This document shows, one piece after another, positions 28,508 through 37,974 of a DNA stretch of 64,000 bases; position 1 is the first letter of the stretch, and every line of letters starts with the position of its first letter. Below the pieces are notes generated by a model, which was not told where the DNA came from, did not search any database, and saw only the letters and a list, made by a program, of their open reading frames with translations. Origin of the DNA: Dyadobacter sp. 676 (lineage in GTDB: Bacteria > Bacteroidota > Bacteroidia > Cytophagales > Spirosomataceae); contig NZ_CP159289.1 of assembly GCF_040448675.1 (NCBI RefSeq), positions 6,121,001 to 6,185,000 on the forward strand. The letters run 5' to 3'. The position numbers were made by a program, and so were the translations under genes.

Positions 28508-29107
28508 CGCCTCCGTCAAATGCAGGATCGACAATGCCTGCTGCCGGTATTTTGCGAGGCGTTGTTCGTAGGCTTCCTTGTCGGTTATCAGGCTGAGGTA
28601 AAAATAGGCGCCGTCTATAAGCACGAAGATATTGTCGGCAGCGGTTTCCACATCGTCTATATCCAGCACGCCGTCGGCACGGCATTGCTCGATGTGGCCG
28701 ATCAGCATTTCCCGGAGCGAATCCAGCAGTTTTTTATAGAGGTCCCGAACCTTCGGGTCGCGGAAGGCCATGGCGTAGCAGCCGTAGAAGAGCCCGTCGT
28801 CGAACAGGGTATTCCATTTTTTGGAAAAAATATTGCCGAGGATTTCCAGCAATGCTTTTCTGGAATCTTTCGCATTGGTCGCGCTTACCTTATAAATGAG
28901 CTTGTATTTGTCGAGAATGTAATCCACCAGCCCGTATACCAGGTCCTCGCGCGTCTGGAAATAATGGATAATGAGGCTGGGATTGATCTCCATCTTCGCG
29001 GCGATTTTGGCGATGGAGGTATTTTCCAGGCCGTTTTTCCTGGCCAAGCTGTAAAACACTTTAATGATTTCCTTCTTGCGGGCTTCTTTCAAGCTCTTTC
29101 TTCCCAT
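28490..29107 (-). CDS. TetR/AcrR-family transcriptional regulator
   Basis: A 205-residue regulator. The N-terminal HTH is typical: RKKEIIKVFYSLARKNGLENTSIAKIAAKMEINPSLIIHYFQTREDLVYGLVDYIL. The C-terminal helical domain (LLEILGNIFSKKWNTLFDDG, DDVETAADNIFVLIDGAYFYL) resembles ligand-binding TetR domains. A palindrome fitting a TetR operator lies 78 bp upstream of its start, between it and susC. It probably represses itself and perhaps the divergent SusCD locus; this is inference. Confidence 0.9.
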   Translation of the reverse strand: MGRKSLKEARKKEIIKVFYSLARKNGLENTSIAKIAAKMEINPSLIIHYFQTREDLVYGLVDYILDKYKLIYKVSATNAKDSRKALLEILGNIFSKKWNTLFDDGLFYGCYAMAFRDPKVRDLYKKLLDSLREMLIGHIEQCRADGVLDIDDVETAADNIFVLIDGAYFYLSLITDKEAYEQRLAKYRQQALSILHLTEASEVAG

Positions 29108-29184
29108 CGGCGGTTCGGATGTAACGGACTGGCAATATAAGGATTTTTACGGAAACCGGAAGTTAGCCAATCGTTTGAAAATTA

Positions 29185-29202
29185 ATTGAACATTCATTCA
29201 AT
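29185..29202. promoter_or_regulatory. Possible TetR operator
   Basis: ATTGAA and TTCAAT arms with a 6-nt spacer (CATTCA) form an 18-bp palindromic site in the intergenic region between the TetR gene and susC. Arm length and spacing fit TetR-family operators, but the match is by eye. Confidence 0.5.
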
Positions 29203-29249
29203 TTATAATCATAATCAGGTAACTATTTTTTAATATTAGCGTAACTTTT

Positions 29250-29284
29250 GATTAGGACATTTGCAATCGATTAGGACATTTGCA
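29250..29284 (+). repeat. Direct repeat upstream of susC
   Basis: GATTAGGACATTTGCA occurs at 29250-29265 and again exactly at 29269-29284, a 19-bp period (nearly two helical turns), ending 43 bp before the susC ATG. It could be an activator site or a recent local duplication of the promoter region. Confidence 0.7.
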
Positions 29285-29327
29285 TTCCAGAAATGCCCCG
29301 AAAGTGGCTAACCTTTAACTTTTGCTT

Positions 29328-32300
29328 ATGATGAAAAGTGTACCCAGACCTTACAACGCAAGGCTGCCGCGAAGCCTGCAGATGGTTGTGATTTTTGCGC
29401 TTTGCTGCGTGGCACCGGCTTTCGCGCAAACGACGCTCAATGTCGGCGGCGACGGCAAAGTATCCGGAAGCGTGACGGACGGAAAGGACCTGCTGCCGGG
29501 TGTAAATGTGGTGATCAAAGGAACCCGGACAGGGACAATTACCGACCAGAAAGGACAGTATTACCTCGATGGTGTTTCCCCCACCGACGTTCTGGTGTTC
29601 TCCTACATTGGTTACAAAACCCAGGAAGAGCTCGTAAAAGGCCGGAACGAGATTTTCGTAACGATGCAGGCCGACCCCGGTAATCTCGAAGAAGTGGTCG
29701 TGATCGGCTACGGAACGGAAAAAAAGGTGAATATCACCGGGGCGGTGGACCAGATTTCGGGTAAGCAGTTCGAGGCGCGGCCGGTGGCGAATGTCATGCA
29801 AGGCTTGCAAGGAGTGAGCCCGGGATTGAACATTACTTACCAGAGCGGTACCCCCGGAACCGTTCCGAACTTCAACATCCGCGGTTTTACCTCCATCAAC
29901 GGCGGTGAGCCGCTGTTTGTGATCGACGGCATCGCCGCCGCCAACAGCAGCGACCTGCTTCGCCTGAACCCCTCCGATATCGCCAGCTTCTCGGTACTGC
30001 GCGATGCGGCTTCGGCAGCTATTTACGGCGCCAGGGCGGCATTTGGCGTAGTACTGATCACCACCAAGCAGGGTGGAAGAGGTAAGCAGTCCATTACCTA
30101 CAACAACTTTTTCTCCTGGGGCCAGCCGACGGTGCTGCCCAAGCCGGTGACCGATCCCTACATTTTTTCGCGCGTACTGGAAACGTCCACCGACAATACG
30201 CCGTGGGACTATGTCAACTATTCCGATGAGTACTATGCCTGGGCCAAGGAACGTTCGGACAACCCGGCCACGCCCGATACGCGTATAGACCCCTCCGACC
30301 CTACGAAATGGGCCTATATGGGCAGCAACAACTGGTACGATTACTTTTTCAACAAAAGGAGTTTCTCACAAAACCACAGTCTGGCATTTACCGGCAGCGC
30401 CAAAACTGCCAACGACCGAATAGTAGGTTATTATATCTCTGCCGACTACAACCGCGAAGGAGGGCTGAACAAACTGACCGACGACTACTGGAACCGCTAT
30501 TCGTCCCGGGCCAGGCTGGATTTCACGCCTTTGAAATGGCTGAAACTCGATAATAATCTGTCTGTTTACCGCACCGAGCGCGCCGTACCGACTGCCGACA
30601 TCACCGATATTTACTACCTGCAACCGACACAAGTCGCCTCGAATCCCGACGGAACCTGGGCCAACACGGCGGCGGGCCGCCTTGCGGCGAGACTGAACGA
30701 TGGTGGCAACAAGAAGCAGGACATGTTCGGGTTCCAGGATATTCTCCGTGGCATCGTGACGACCCTGAACGGCGATTTGCAGGTAACCGGTTCGGCGAGC
30801 TTCAAGCGCGAGCAATGGAACACCAAGCAGGATGTGAGCAACTACCGCATCGGGTACGGCCCGAACGACATCCGTACCGAGGGCGGAACCGGCGGTGTGT
30901 ATGAAACCAATGCCACGCTGGCCAACAATGTACTCGATTTGTTTGCCAATTATACCAAAACGTTGGGTATTCACCGTATTAACCTGGTTGCGGGGTATAA
31001 CCAGGAAAGTTATAGTTTCACCACCACCAAGGCGCAGAAGACGGTCCTGATCTCGCCTTCCTTGCCCTACCTTAACCTGACCAGCGGTATCGCCCAGGCA
31101 TTTGGCGCAGACACCAGCTACGCTACCCGTAGTGTCTTTGGCCGGATTAATTATACGCTCAACGAACGTTATATCATCGAAGCGAATGGCCGTTATGACG
31201 GCTCTTCCCGTTTCCCGAAAGCGAACAGGTGGGGATTCTTTCCGTCGGTATCGGCGGCATGGATCGCGAGCTCGGAGTCGTTCGTGAAGGAGGCGTTACC
31301 TTTTATCCCCACACTTAAACTCCGCGCTTCGTACGGAGACCTGGGTAACCAGAACGTGGGATATTACAGTTTTCGGCAAGCTTTACCGACCGGCCTGTCC
31401 AGCTACCTGATCGACGGCAACAAGCAAACGGTGATCGCCGGGTCGCCGTCACTGTATGTCGATCCGGCCAACTACACCTGGGAACGGGTTTCTACGCTGA
31501 ACTTCGGCGCGGACCTCGGGGTGCTGAAAGACCGGCTGACGTTTGGTTTCGACTATTATATCCGCGATACCAAAGGTATGCTGACGGAGGGTGAGGAGTT
31601 ACCCGGCGTGCTGGGCACGACGGTCCCTTACCAGAACGTGGCCGACCTGCGTACGAAGGGTCTGGAATTGACCATCGGCTATAACGATTCATACAACGTG
31701 GGCGGCAAACCACTTTCGCTCGGCGCGAAACTGATCCTCTCCGACTCACGTTCCAAAATAACCCGTTTTAAAAACGACCAGGAGCTTTTCACCAAATACC
31801 GGAAAGGGCAGGAAATAGGGGAGATATGGGGCCTTACGAACGACGGCCTTTTCAAGAATGCCGACGAGATCGCCAAACTCGACGAGAGCGACATCGTTCC
31901 CTGGGGAGCGCTGTCGATTGTTCCCGGGTGGCCCAAATACAAGGACCTCGACGGCGATGGCCGCATTACGCAGGGACTCACCCAAAAAGACCCGAAAGAC
32001 CTTTCCATTATCGGGAATACCACCCCGCGCTACCGCATCGGTTTCAACCTCAATGCCGACTGGAATGGTTTCGATTTCTCGGCCGTGCTTCAAGGTGTGC
32101 TGAAAGGCGACTATTACCCGCGCCATTACCTGTATTGGGGGCCATACCAGCAACCATATGCCAATGTATACCCCTGGAACCTCGATTACTACCGCGGCCA
32201 GGCCGATTCCGACCAGCAGCGCGCGAAGCATTCGCAATCGTACATCGCGGCCGGTCTTGCCGATGCCAATACCGATGCGAATTTCCCGGTGCTGCAATCG

Positions 32301-32606
32301 TGGCTGGCCGACAACAATTACGGCTCGGGCCTCGACATCGCCCAGACGAAATACTTGCTGAGCGCCGCTTATCTGCGGATCAAGAACGTGACGATCGGCT
32401 ATTCGCTGCCGTCATCGGTTTTGCAAAAGCACAAAATCGGGCGGGTACGCATATTTGCGAGCGGGGAAAACCTTTTCGAATTCTCACAACTCAAAAAATA
32501 CTTCGATCCCGAGGTGATCAGCAGTAGCAGCACCTTCAATACCTCGAACGGCTTCTCATACCCGTTCCAGCGCAAATTTGCGTTCGGTGTCAATGTCGAA
32601 TTTTGA
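29328..32606 (+). CDS. SusC/RagA-family TonB-linked outer-membrane protein
   Basis: 1092 residues from the ATG at 29328 (MMKSVPRPYN). The signal peptide ends PAFAQ near residue 37. CarboxypepD-like domain GKVSGSVTDGKDLLPGVNVVIKG, then EEVVVIGYGTEKKVNITGAVDQI, then the plug with RGFTSINGGEPLFVIDGIAAA and FSVLRDAASAAIYGARAAFGVVLITT. The barrel ends KFAFGVNVEF. susD follows after 20 bp, and a GH95 gene follows susD, which suggests import of glycans cleaved by that enzyme. Confidence 0.95.
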   Translation: MMKSVPRPYNARLPRSLQMVVIFALCCVAPAFAQTTLNVGGDGKVSGSVTDGKDLLPGVNVVIKGTRTGTITDQKGQYYLDGVSPTDVLVFSYIGYKTQEELVKGRNEIFVTMQADPGNLEEVVVIGYGTEKKVNITGAVDQISGKQFEARPVANVMQGLQGVSPGLNITYQSGTPGTVPNFNIRGFTSINGGEPLFVIDGIAAANSSDLLRLNPSDIASFSVLRDAASAAIYGARAAFGVVLITTKQGGRGKQSITYNNFFSWGQPTVLPKPVTDPYIFSRVLETSTDNTPWDYVNYSDEYYAWAKERSDNPATPDTRIDPSDPTKWAYMGSNNWYDYFFNKRSFSQNHSLAFTGSAKTANDRIVGYYISADYNREGGLNKLTDDYWNRYSSRARLDFTPLKWLKLDNNLSVYRTERAVPTADITDIYYLQPTQVASNPDGTWANTAAGRLAARLNDGGNKKQDMFGFQDILRGIVTTLNGDLQVTGSASFKREQWNTKQDVSNYRIGYGPNDIRTEGGTGGVYETNATLANNVLDLFANYTKTLGIHRINLVAGYNQESYSFTTTKAQKTVLISPSLPYLNLTSGIAQAFGADTSYATRSVFGRINYTLNERYIIEANGRYDGSSRFPKANRWGFFPSVSAAWIASSESFVKEALPFIPTLKLRASYGDLGNQNVGYYSFRQALPTGLSSYLIDGNKQTVIAGSPSLYVDPANYTWERVSTLNFGADLGVLKDRLTFGFDYYIRDTKGMLTEGEELPGVLGTTVPYQNVADLRTKGLELTIGYNDSYNVGGKPLSLGAKLILSDSRSKITRFKNDQELFTKYRKGQEIGEIWGLTNDGLFKNADEIAKLDESDIVPWGALSIVPGWPKYKDLDGDGRITQGLTQKDPKDLSIIGNTTPRYRIGFNLNADWNGFDFSAVLQGVLKGDYYPRHYLYWGPYQQPYANVYPWNLDYYRGQADSDQQRAKHSQSYIAAGLADANTDANFPVLQSWLADNNYGSGLDIAQTKYLLSAAYLRIKNVTIGYSLPSSVLQKHKIGRVRIFASGENLFEFSQLKKYFDPEVISSSSTFNTSNGFSYPFQRKFAFGVNVEF

Positions 32607-32626
32607 TTTAACCCCATCAGCCTGAA

Positions 32627-34420
32627 ATGAAAAAGCACATATTATTACTGGCGTTGCTAACCGGCGTGACGGCGTGCAACGACGATTTCCTCGAAAAGCT
32701 TCCGCAAACTTCGATCTCGCCAGAAGCATTCTTTAATACCGAAGGGGACCTTGCGTTGTACGTCAACGGCCTCCTGAGCATGCCGGATATGTACGATACC
32801 TATCTCAACGACCAGAGCACCGACAATGCCGCTACGACCGGGGCGGTGGAAATGAAGGTGGTTATGACCGGCTCGCCAAGCTCGCAGACCATTACCGGCG
32901 GCTGGGACTGGAGCCGTTTACGGAATATCAACTACTTTCTGGACAATTATAACAAAGCCACTGCTACCCCCGACGTGAAGGCGCATTATGCAGGCATTGC
33001 CCGCTATTACCGTGCGCAATTTTACCTCGAAAAAATAAGCCGCTACTCCGACGTCCCATGGTTTTCCAAGACGATAAACCCGGGGGACAAAGAACTCTAT
33101 AAAACACAGGACCCGCGCGCGACCGTGATGGATAGTGTCATGGCCGACCTGGCTTTTGCGGCCGCTAACGTGAGGGAACCGGTGCCGGCGGGTACACCGG
33201 GCAAATGGGCGGTAATGACCCAGTATGCCCGTACGGCGTTGTATGAAGGAACTTTCCGGAAATATCATCCCGAGCTGAATCTTCAAGCGACGGCCAACAA
33301 ATTCCTCGAAACGGCAGCCGCTGTTTCCGCGGAGATTATGGCATCGAAGAAGTTTTCGATCTACACTACCGGCAAACCGGACGCCGACTACTTTGCGTTG
33401 TTCGGCAGCCAGGACCTGACCAACAACCCCGAAATGATCCTGTTCAATGCATTCGACCAAACGAAGGATCGTGGCCAGAATGTGAATAGCGCCGTATTTG
33501 GCGATTACGAGCAGGCACCTTCGCGCGACCTCGTGCAGACTTACCTGATGAAAGACGGTTCCCGTTTCACGGATATTCAGGGTTATCAGCAGTTCGGTTT
33601 TGTCAAGGAATTCCAGAGCCGGGACCCACGCCTCGCGCAGACCCTCGTGTATCCGGGCTGGGTGCGCGCAGGCGATCCTGTGCCTTACATTCTTCGCCTG
33701 AACAAGAACTTTACAGGGTATCATCAACTGAAGGGTTACGTGAACTCCACTGACAATGCGGTCCTGAACAGCGTGGATGTGCCGGTGTACCGGTACGCCG
33801 AGGTGCTTTTGGTCAATGCCGAAGCCAAAGCCGAACTGGGGACGCTCACGCAGGACGACCTCGACAAAACGGTGAATCTGCTCCGCAGGAGGGTCGGGAT
33901 GCCGGATCTGAAACTGGCGGCCGCAAATGGCAGCCCCGACCCCGTTATGGCGCAGAAATATCCGAACGTGACCGGTGCCAACCGTGGGGTGATTTTCGAG
34001 ATCCGTCGGGAGAGAAGGGTGGAGTTTGCATTTGAAAACCAGCGGTTTAATGACGTAATGCGCTGGCAGGCAGGTAAATTGCTGACGGTGATCCCGGAAG
34101 GCCTGTATTTCCAGGGCCTCGGCAAATATGACCTGACCGGCGACGGCGTGGAGGACATTATCCTGATCGATAAATCCAAAACGATTCCCGACGAAAAGGA
34201 CAAGGAAAAGAATAAGTTGGGCGTGCCGCTCGTATACTATCGTGCGGGAGCCATCGGAGAGGACGTGACGGTATATCTCAAAAACGGCAATGCGGGCGGT
34301 ACCATGGTTACCGAAACCGCCGCGCGCAAATTCGAAGACCCGAAATATTATTACCGGCCCATCCCGCAAAAAGAAATGCTGCTGAATCCCAAATTGAAGC
34401 AGGTTTTCGGTTGGAATTGA
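32627..34420 (+). CDS. RagB/SusD-family nutrient-binding lipoprotein
   Basis: 597 residues with lipobox Cys at 17 (GVTACNDDFLEK). SusD hallmarks are YARTALYEGTFRKYH, VPVYRYAEVLLVNAEAKAELG, FEIRRERRVEFAFENQRFNDVMRW and the C-terminal PIPQKEMLLNPKLKQVFGWN, which is the canonical SusD ending. It is encoded 20 bp after susC and is followed by a strong terminator, so this SusCD pair is probably its own transcript. Confidence 0.94.
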   Translation: MKKHILLLALLTGVTACNDDFLEKLPQTSISPEAFFNTEGDLALYVNGLLSMPDMYDTYLNDQSTDNAATTGAVEMKVVMTGSPSSQTITGGWDWSRLRNINYFLDNYNKATATPDVKAHYAGIARYYRAQFYLEKISRYSDVPWFSKTINPGDKELYKTQDPRATVMDSVMADLAFAAANVREPVPAGTPGKWAVMTQYARTALYEGTFRKYHPELNLQATANKFLETAAAVSAEIMASKKFSIYTTGKPDADYFALFGSQDLTNNPEMILFNAFDQTKDRGQNVNSAVFGDYEQAPSRDLVQTYLMKDGSRFTDIQGYQQFGFVKEFQSRDPRLAQTLVYPGWVRAGDPVPYILRLNKNFTGYHQLKGYVNSTDNAVLNSVDVPVYRYAEVLLVNAEAKAELGTLTQDDLDKTVNLLRRRVGMPDLKLAAANGSPDPVMAQKYPNVTGANRGVIFEIRRERRVEFAFENQRFNDVMRWQAGKLLTVIPEGLYFQGLGKYDLTGDGVEDIILIDKSKTIPDEKDKEKNKLGVPLVYYRAGAIGEDVTVYLKNGNAGGTMVTETAARKFEDPKYYYRPIPQKEMLLNPKLKQVFGWN

Positions 34421-34453
34421 TTGCCCGTTAGTTCCGGTAGATTGACCGTGTGA

Positions 34454-34485
34454 TGGAGGCCTGAATAGCAGGTCTCCATTTTTTT
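34454..34485 (+). terminator. Intrinsic terminator after susD
   Basis: TGGAGGCCTG pairs with CAGGTCTCCA (34454-34463 and 34469-34478, 10 bp with one G-T pair), loop AATAG, then seven Ts. Confidence 0.85.
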
Positions 34486-34530
34486 ATTCAAAAACGGCCT
34501 CTAATTTTACTATTATTTGCCAAAACCTTT

Positions 34531-36900
34531 ATGATGAAAACTTTTCTGGGCCTGCTCCTTTGTTCTGTCACCGCATTAACCCCGCTGCATGCGCAGCCGG
34601 ACCCAAAACCACAACCCGCACCTCTGTCGCTATGGTACGACCAGCCGGCGAAAGAATGGATGACCCAGGCATTGCCGATCGGTAATGGCTATGTGGGCGC
34701 GATGTTTTTCGGCGGAACGGAGGAGGAGCGGCTTCAATTCTCGGAAGGGAGTTTGTGGGCGGGCGGCCAGGGGGCCAACGCAGCGTATCATTTTGGCTTG
34801 AAAAAAGAAGCCTATAAACACTTGCCGAAGGTGCGCGAGCTGCTTGCCGCCGGGAAAATGAAGGAGGCGCATGCGCTGGCGAATAAGGAATTGACGGGTG
34901 TTATCCACGAAAAAAAGGAAAACATCCCTTCTTCCGATTTCGGCGCGCAGCAAACGGTAGGTGATATTTTCGTGAAAGTGCCTTCCAAAGGTCCCGTACA
35001 GAACTATCGCCGTGAGCTGAATATTTCCAATGCATTAGGTAAAGTGAGTTACGACGTGGGCGGAAGTCATTTTGAAAGGACCTATTTCGGTAATTACCCT
35101 TCCAAAGTGATGGTATACCAGTTCACTTCCTCGACGCCCGAAACCTATTCTATTCGCTTCGAAACGCCGCATGCGAAGGATTATGAACGGTTCGCGAAAA
35201 ACCAATATACCTTCGGCGGGCACCTGAAAGATAACCATCAGGAGTTTGAAACCGTTTACCGTATCGACACCGACGGCAAAACGGCATTCAGTAACGGAGT
35301 GCTTACGGTTACGGACGCCAAATCCGTCGTGCTGGTGCACACCGTAGCGACGGACTACGTCATGAAGTTTCCGGATTACAAGGGTAATGATTACAAGAAG
35401 GCCAATGCCGCAACCATGGCCAAAGTGGCCGGAAAGCATTACGCCGCACTGCTCGCCGAACAACAAAAGGATTACCACAACCTTTTTGACCGCGTGGCAC
35501 TGAAACTCGGCACAGCCGCACCGCCCAATGTCCCTACCGACGAACGCCAGCGGGCCTATTTTAAAGGGCAGCCGGACCATAACCTCGAAACGCTGTATTT
35601 CCAGTATGGCCGTTACCTGATGATCTCTTCGACGCGCCCGGGCACGATGCCTATGAGCCTGCAAGGCAAATGGAACGACAGCACCAACCCGCCCTGGGCG
35701 AATGATTACCACACGAATATCAATATACAAATGCTTTACTGGCCCGCCGAGGCGACCAACCTTTCGGAGTGCCATTTGCCTTTGATGGATTTCACCCGGT
35801 CCATTGTGGAGCCGGGAAGGCTGGCTGCGAAAGAGTTTTTCAATGCCAGGGGCTGGATCGTGAACACCATGCTGAACGCCTATGGTTACACTTCGCCGGG
35901 CTGGGATTTTCCCTGGGGCTTTTTTCCCGGCGGTGCGGCCTGGCTTTGTCAGCATCTGTGGGAACATTATGCGTTTACCAACGACAAAGTATTCCTGAAA
36001 AATACGGCTTACCCGGTGATGAAGGAGGCTTCGGAATTTTGGATGGATTACCTGACGGACGATGGCAAAGGCCACCTTGTTTCGTCGCCGTCGTACTCAC
36101 CCGAACACGGGGGCATCTCTACCGGCGCCACTATGGACCACGAAATGGCGTGGGATGTGCTCAACAACACCGCCGAAGCGGCAGCCGTGCTGGGTATAGA
36201 CGCCGATTTCGCGCAAAAGGCGCGCGTAACCCGTGACAAGATACTGCCTTTGCAGATAGGTCGCTGGAAACAGTTGCAGGAGTGGCGCGAGGATGTGGAC
36301 GATTCTACCAACCACCATCGCCATGTTTCGCACTTGTATGCATTGCATCCCGGCAAGCAGATTTCCATTACCAAAACCCCAACCGAAGCCGAGGCCGCGC
36401 GTGTAAGCCTCAACGCCCGTGGCGACGATGGTACCGGCTGGTCGCTGGCCTGGAAAGTAAATTTCTGGGCGCGTTTGCAGGACGGTAACCGTGCATACAA
36501 GCTGCTGAAGAGCGTACTCCGGCCCGTCGCCGACCAGGGTACCAATATGGCTGGTGGCGGCGGTTCCTACGCTAACCTACTCTGCGCTCACCCGCCATTT
36601 CAGCTCGACGGCAACATGGGCTCTACCGCCGGTGTAGCCGAAATGCTTCTCCAATCCCAAACCGGCATGATCGAACTCCTGCCGGCGTTGCCCGATGCCT
36701 GGGCAAACGGTTCGGTCAAAGGCCTCAAAGCGCGTGGTAACGTGACTGTGGATGAGGTTTGGGAAAATGGTAAGTTAAAATCCGTGACACTGTTTTCACC
36801 TAATGCGCAGAGACGTACATTGAAATACGGAAATAAAACGATCGATGCAGAGCTGGCTGCCGGAAAGGCAAAAACATGGAATGCCGGCGATTTTGAATAA
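34531..36900 (+). CDS. Glycoside hydrolase family 95 (alpha-L-fucosidase/galactosidase type)
   Basis: 789 residues with a signal peptide ending LHAQ near residue 22. The N-terminal GH95 beta domain begins LSLWYDQPAKEWMTQALPIGNGYVGAMFFGG. The catalytic (alpha/alpha)6 part contains YHTNINIQMLYWPAEATNLSE (the Asn pair that activates water), SYSPEHGG with the candidate acid Glu, and FQLDGNMGSTAGVAEML with the late conserved Asp. The closing beta domain is LPALPDAWANGSVKGLKARG. It should act on terminal fucose or L-galactose links of glycans in the periplasm or outside. A terminator separates it from susD, so it can have its own promoter. Confidence 0.92.
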   Translation: MMKTFLGLLLCSVTALTPLHAQPDPKPQPAPLSLWYDQPAKEWMTQALPIGNGYVGAMFFGGTEEERLQFSEGSLWAGGQGANAAYHFGLKKEAYKHLPKVRELLAAGKMKEAHALANKELTGVIHEKKENIPSSDFGAQQTVGDIFVKVPSKGPVQNYRRELNISNALGKVSYDVGGSHFERTYFGNYPSKVMVYQFTSSTPETYSIRFETPHAKDYERFAKNQYTFGGHLKDNHQEFETVYRIDTDGKTAFSNGVLTVTDAKSVVLVHTVATDYVMKFPDYKGNDYKKANAATMAKVAGKHYAALLAEQQKDYHNLFDRVALKLGTAAPPNVPTDERQRAYFKGQPDHNLETLYFQYGRYLMISSTRPGTMPMSLQGKWNDSTNPPWANDYHTNINIQMLYWPAEATNLSECHLPLMDFTRSIVEPGRLAAKEFFNARGWIVNTMLNAYGYTSPGWDFPWGFFPGGAAWLCQHLWEHYAFTNDKVFLKNTAYPVMKEASEFWMDYLTDDGKGHLVSSPSYSPEHGGISTGATMDHEMAWDVLNNTAEAAAVLGIDADFAQKARVTRDKILPLQIGRWKQLQEWREDVDDSTNHHRHVSHLYALHPGKQISITKTPTEAEAARVSLNARGDDGTGWSLAWKVNFWARLQDGNRAYKLLKSVLRPVADQGTNMAGGGGSYANLLCAHPPFQLDGNMGSTAGVAEMLLQSQTGMIELLPALPDAWANGSVKGLKARGNVTVDEVWENGKLKSVTLFSPNAQRRTLKYGNKTIDAELAAGKAKTWNAGDFE

Positions 36901-36974
36901 TATAACAATCGAATGCCGCGCAAAAATCGCGTAGCGATGTATCGGCAGCCCCGTGCTGCATAAAATATACCTTG

Positions 36975-37030
36975 AAATGCCGTGAGGCATGTAACGACAA
37001 TGCTCTGCTGTTACATGCCTCACGGCATTT
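36975..37030. repeat. Long perfect inverted repeat (REP-like hairpin)
   Basis: Two perfectly complementary 21-bp arms, 36975-36995 (AAATGCCGTGAGGCATGTAA plus C) and 37010-37030, are separated by 14 nt. It lies after the GH95 gene without a T-run. Size and position suggest a dispersed palindromic repeat (REP-like) that could also stabilise or terminate mRNA. Confidence 0.8.
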
Positions 37031-37170
37031 TACAATCCGGGGTGCGCCCATTTTCCATCAATATCGCATGCCTGACGGGATTTTTAATAAACCTTTCGCA
37101 TTTTTTCAATTGTCATACCTGCTTCACCCATTTCCCCGCTTCAAACGAAATCGATCTCCTCCCGCCACCG

Positions 37171-37270
37171 TTACCATCCCCAACCACCCCCGACACCACC
37201 TGACCATCCCCGACAACACCTGACCACCCTTGACAACCCCTGACTATGCCTGACAACACCTGACAGCTCC
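37171..37270 (+). repeat. Decamer tandem repeat (about 10 copies, consensus TGACAACACC)
   Basis: Ten consecutive 10-bp blocks from 37171 are variants of TGACAACACC (for example TGACCATCCC, CGACAACACC, TGACCACCCT, TGACAACCCC, TGACTATGCC, TGACAACACC). The period is exactly 10 bp throughout, about one helical turn. It ends 74 bp before the first gene of the molybdenum enzyme operon, where its promoter should be. No coding frame uses it convincingly. Confidence 0.85.
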
Positions 37271-37344
37271 CTGGCCATCCCGCCGCACCGGTAAATCCCG
37301 AACCATTTTCCCTTTTGCAAACATATTCGCCGAACCCAACAACC

Positions 37345-37974
37345 ATGGACATCGACCACGACGCTACTCCGCCCGACATGCCTGACGAAGACCGACGCCT
37401 TTTTCTGAAACAATCCGTGTTTTTCGCCGGATTTTCGATGGTGCCGGCCGATTTCCTGCAAGCGGCTTCCGCATTGGAGGACGGCCCTGTCGGCAATGCA
37501 GTGAAGGTCAGAATATCGCTCACGGTCAATGGGAAGCGCAGGCGTTTGTCCATTGATCCCCGCATGACATTACTTGATCTGCTTCGCGAAAATATGGGGC
37601 TGACAGGCACCAAAAAGGGCTGCGATTTCGGGCAATGCGGGGCTTGTACGGTGCATATCGACGGCCGGCGGGCACTGTCCTGTCTCACTTTCGCCGTCAT
37701 GCAGCATGGTTCGAAGATCACGACCATCGAAGGGCTTTCCGATGGGGAGCATTTACATCCGTTGCAGGAAGCGTTCATCAAACACGACGGCTTTCAATGC
37801 GGGTATTGCACGCCGGGACAGGTGATGTCGGGCGTTATGTGTATACGGGAAGGGTGTGCGGGGTCGGCGGAGGAAGTGCGGGAATATATGAGCGGCAATT
37901 TGTGCCGCTGCGGCGCTTACCCGAATATCGTGGATGCCATTCTGGAAGTGAAAAAAGAAGGACTGAAAGTATGA
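37345..37974 (+). CDS. (2Fe-2S)-binding subunit of a PaoABC-like molybdenum oxidoreductase
   Basis: 209 residues from the ATG at 37345. The N-terminus carries a Tat-type signal (DRRLFLKQSVFFAGF), so the enzyme is exported folded. A plant-type ferredoxin domain has CDFGQCGACTVHIDG plus a later Cys (RALSC) for the first cluster. The helical domain has CGYCTPGQVM and CRCGAY for the second. This is the small subunit of xanthine-oxidase-family enzymes. The order small, FAD, molybdenum subunit with Tat on the small one matches periplasmic aldehyde oxidase PaoABC. The next gene overlaps by 4 bp. Confidence 0.92.
   Translation: MDIDHDATPPDMPDEDRRLFLKQSVFFAGFSMVPADFLQAASALEDGPVGNAVKVRISLTVNGKRRRLSIDPRMTLLDLLRENMGLTGTKKGCDFGQCGACTVHIDGRRALSCLTFAVMQHGSKITTIEGLSDGEHLHPLQEAFIKHDGFQCGYCTPGQVMSGVMCIREGCAGSAEEVREYMSGNLCRCGAYPNIVDAILEVKKEGLKV

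Noticed and set aside
32918..34369. 483-codon minus-strand open frame
   Set aside because: Antisense to susD. Codon bias in GC-rich genes keeps the opposite frame open.
37171..37270. CRISPR array
   Set aside because: The repeats are 10 bp, contiguous and diverged, without spacers.
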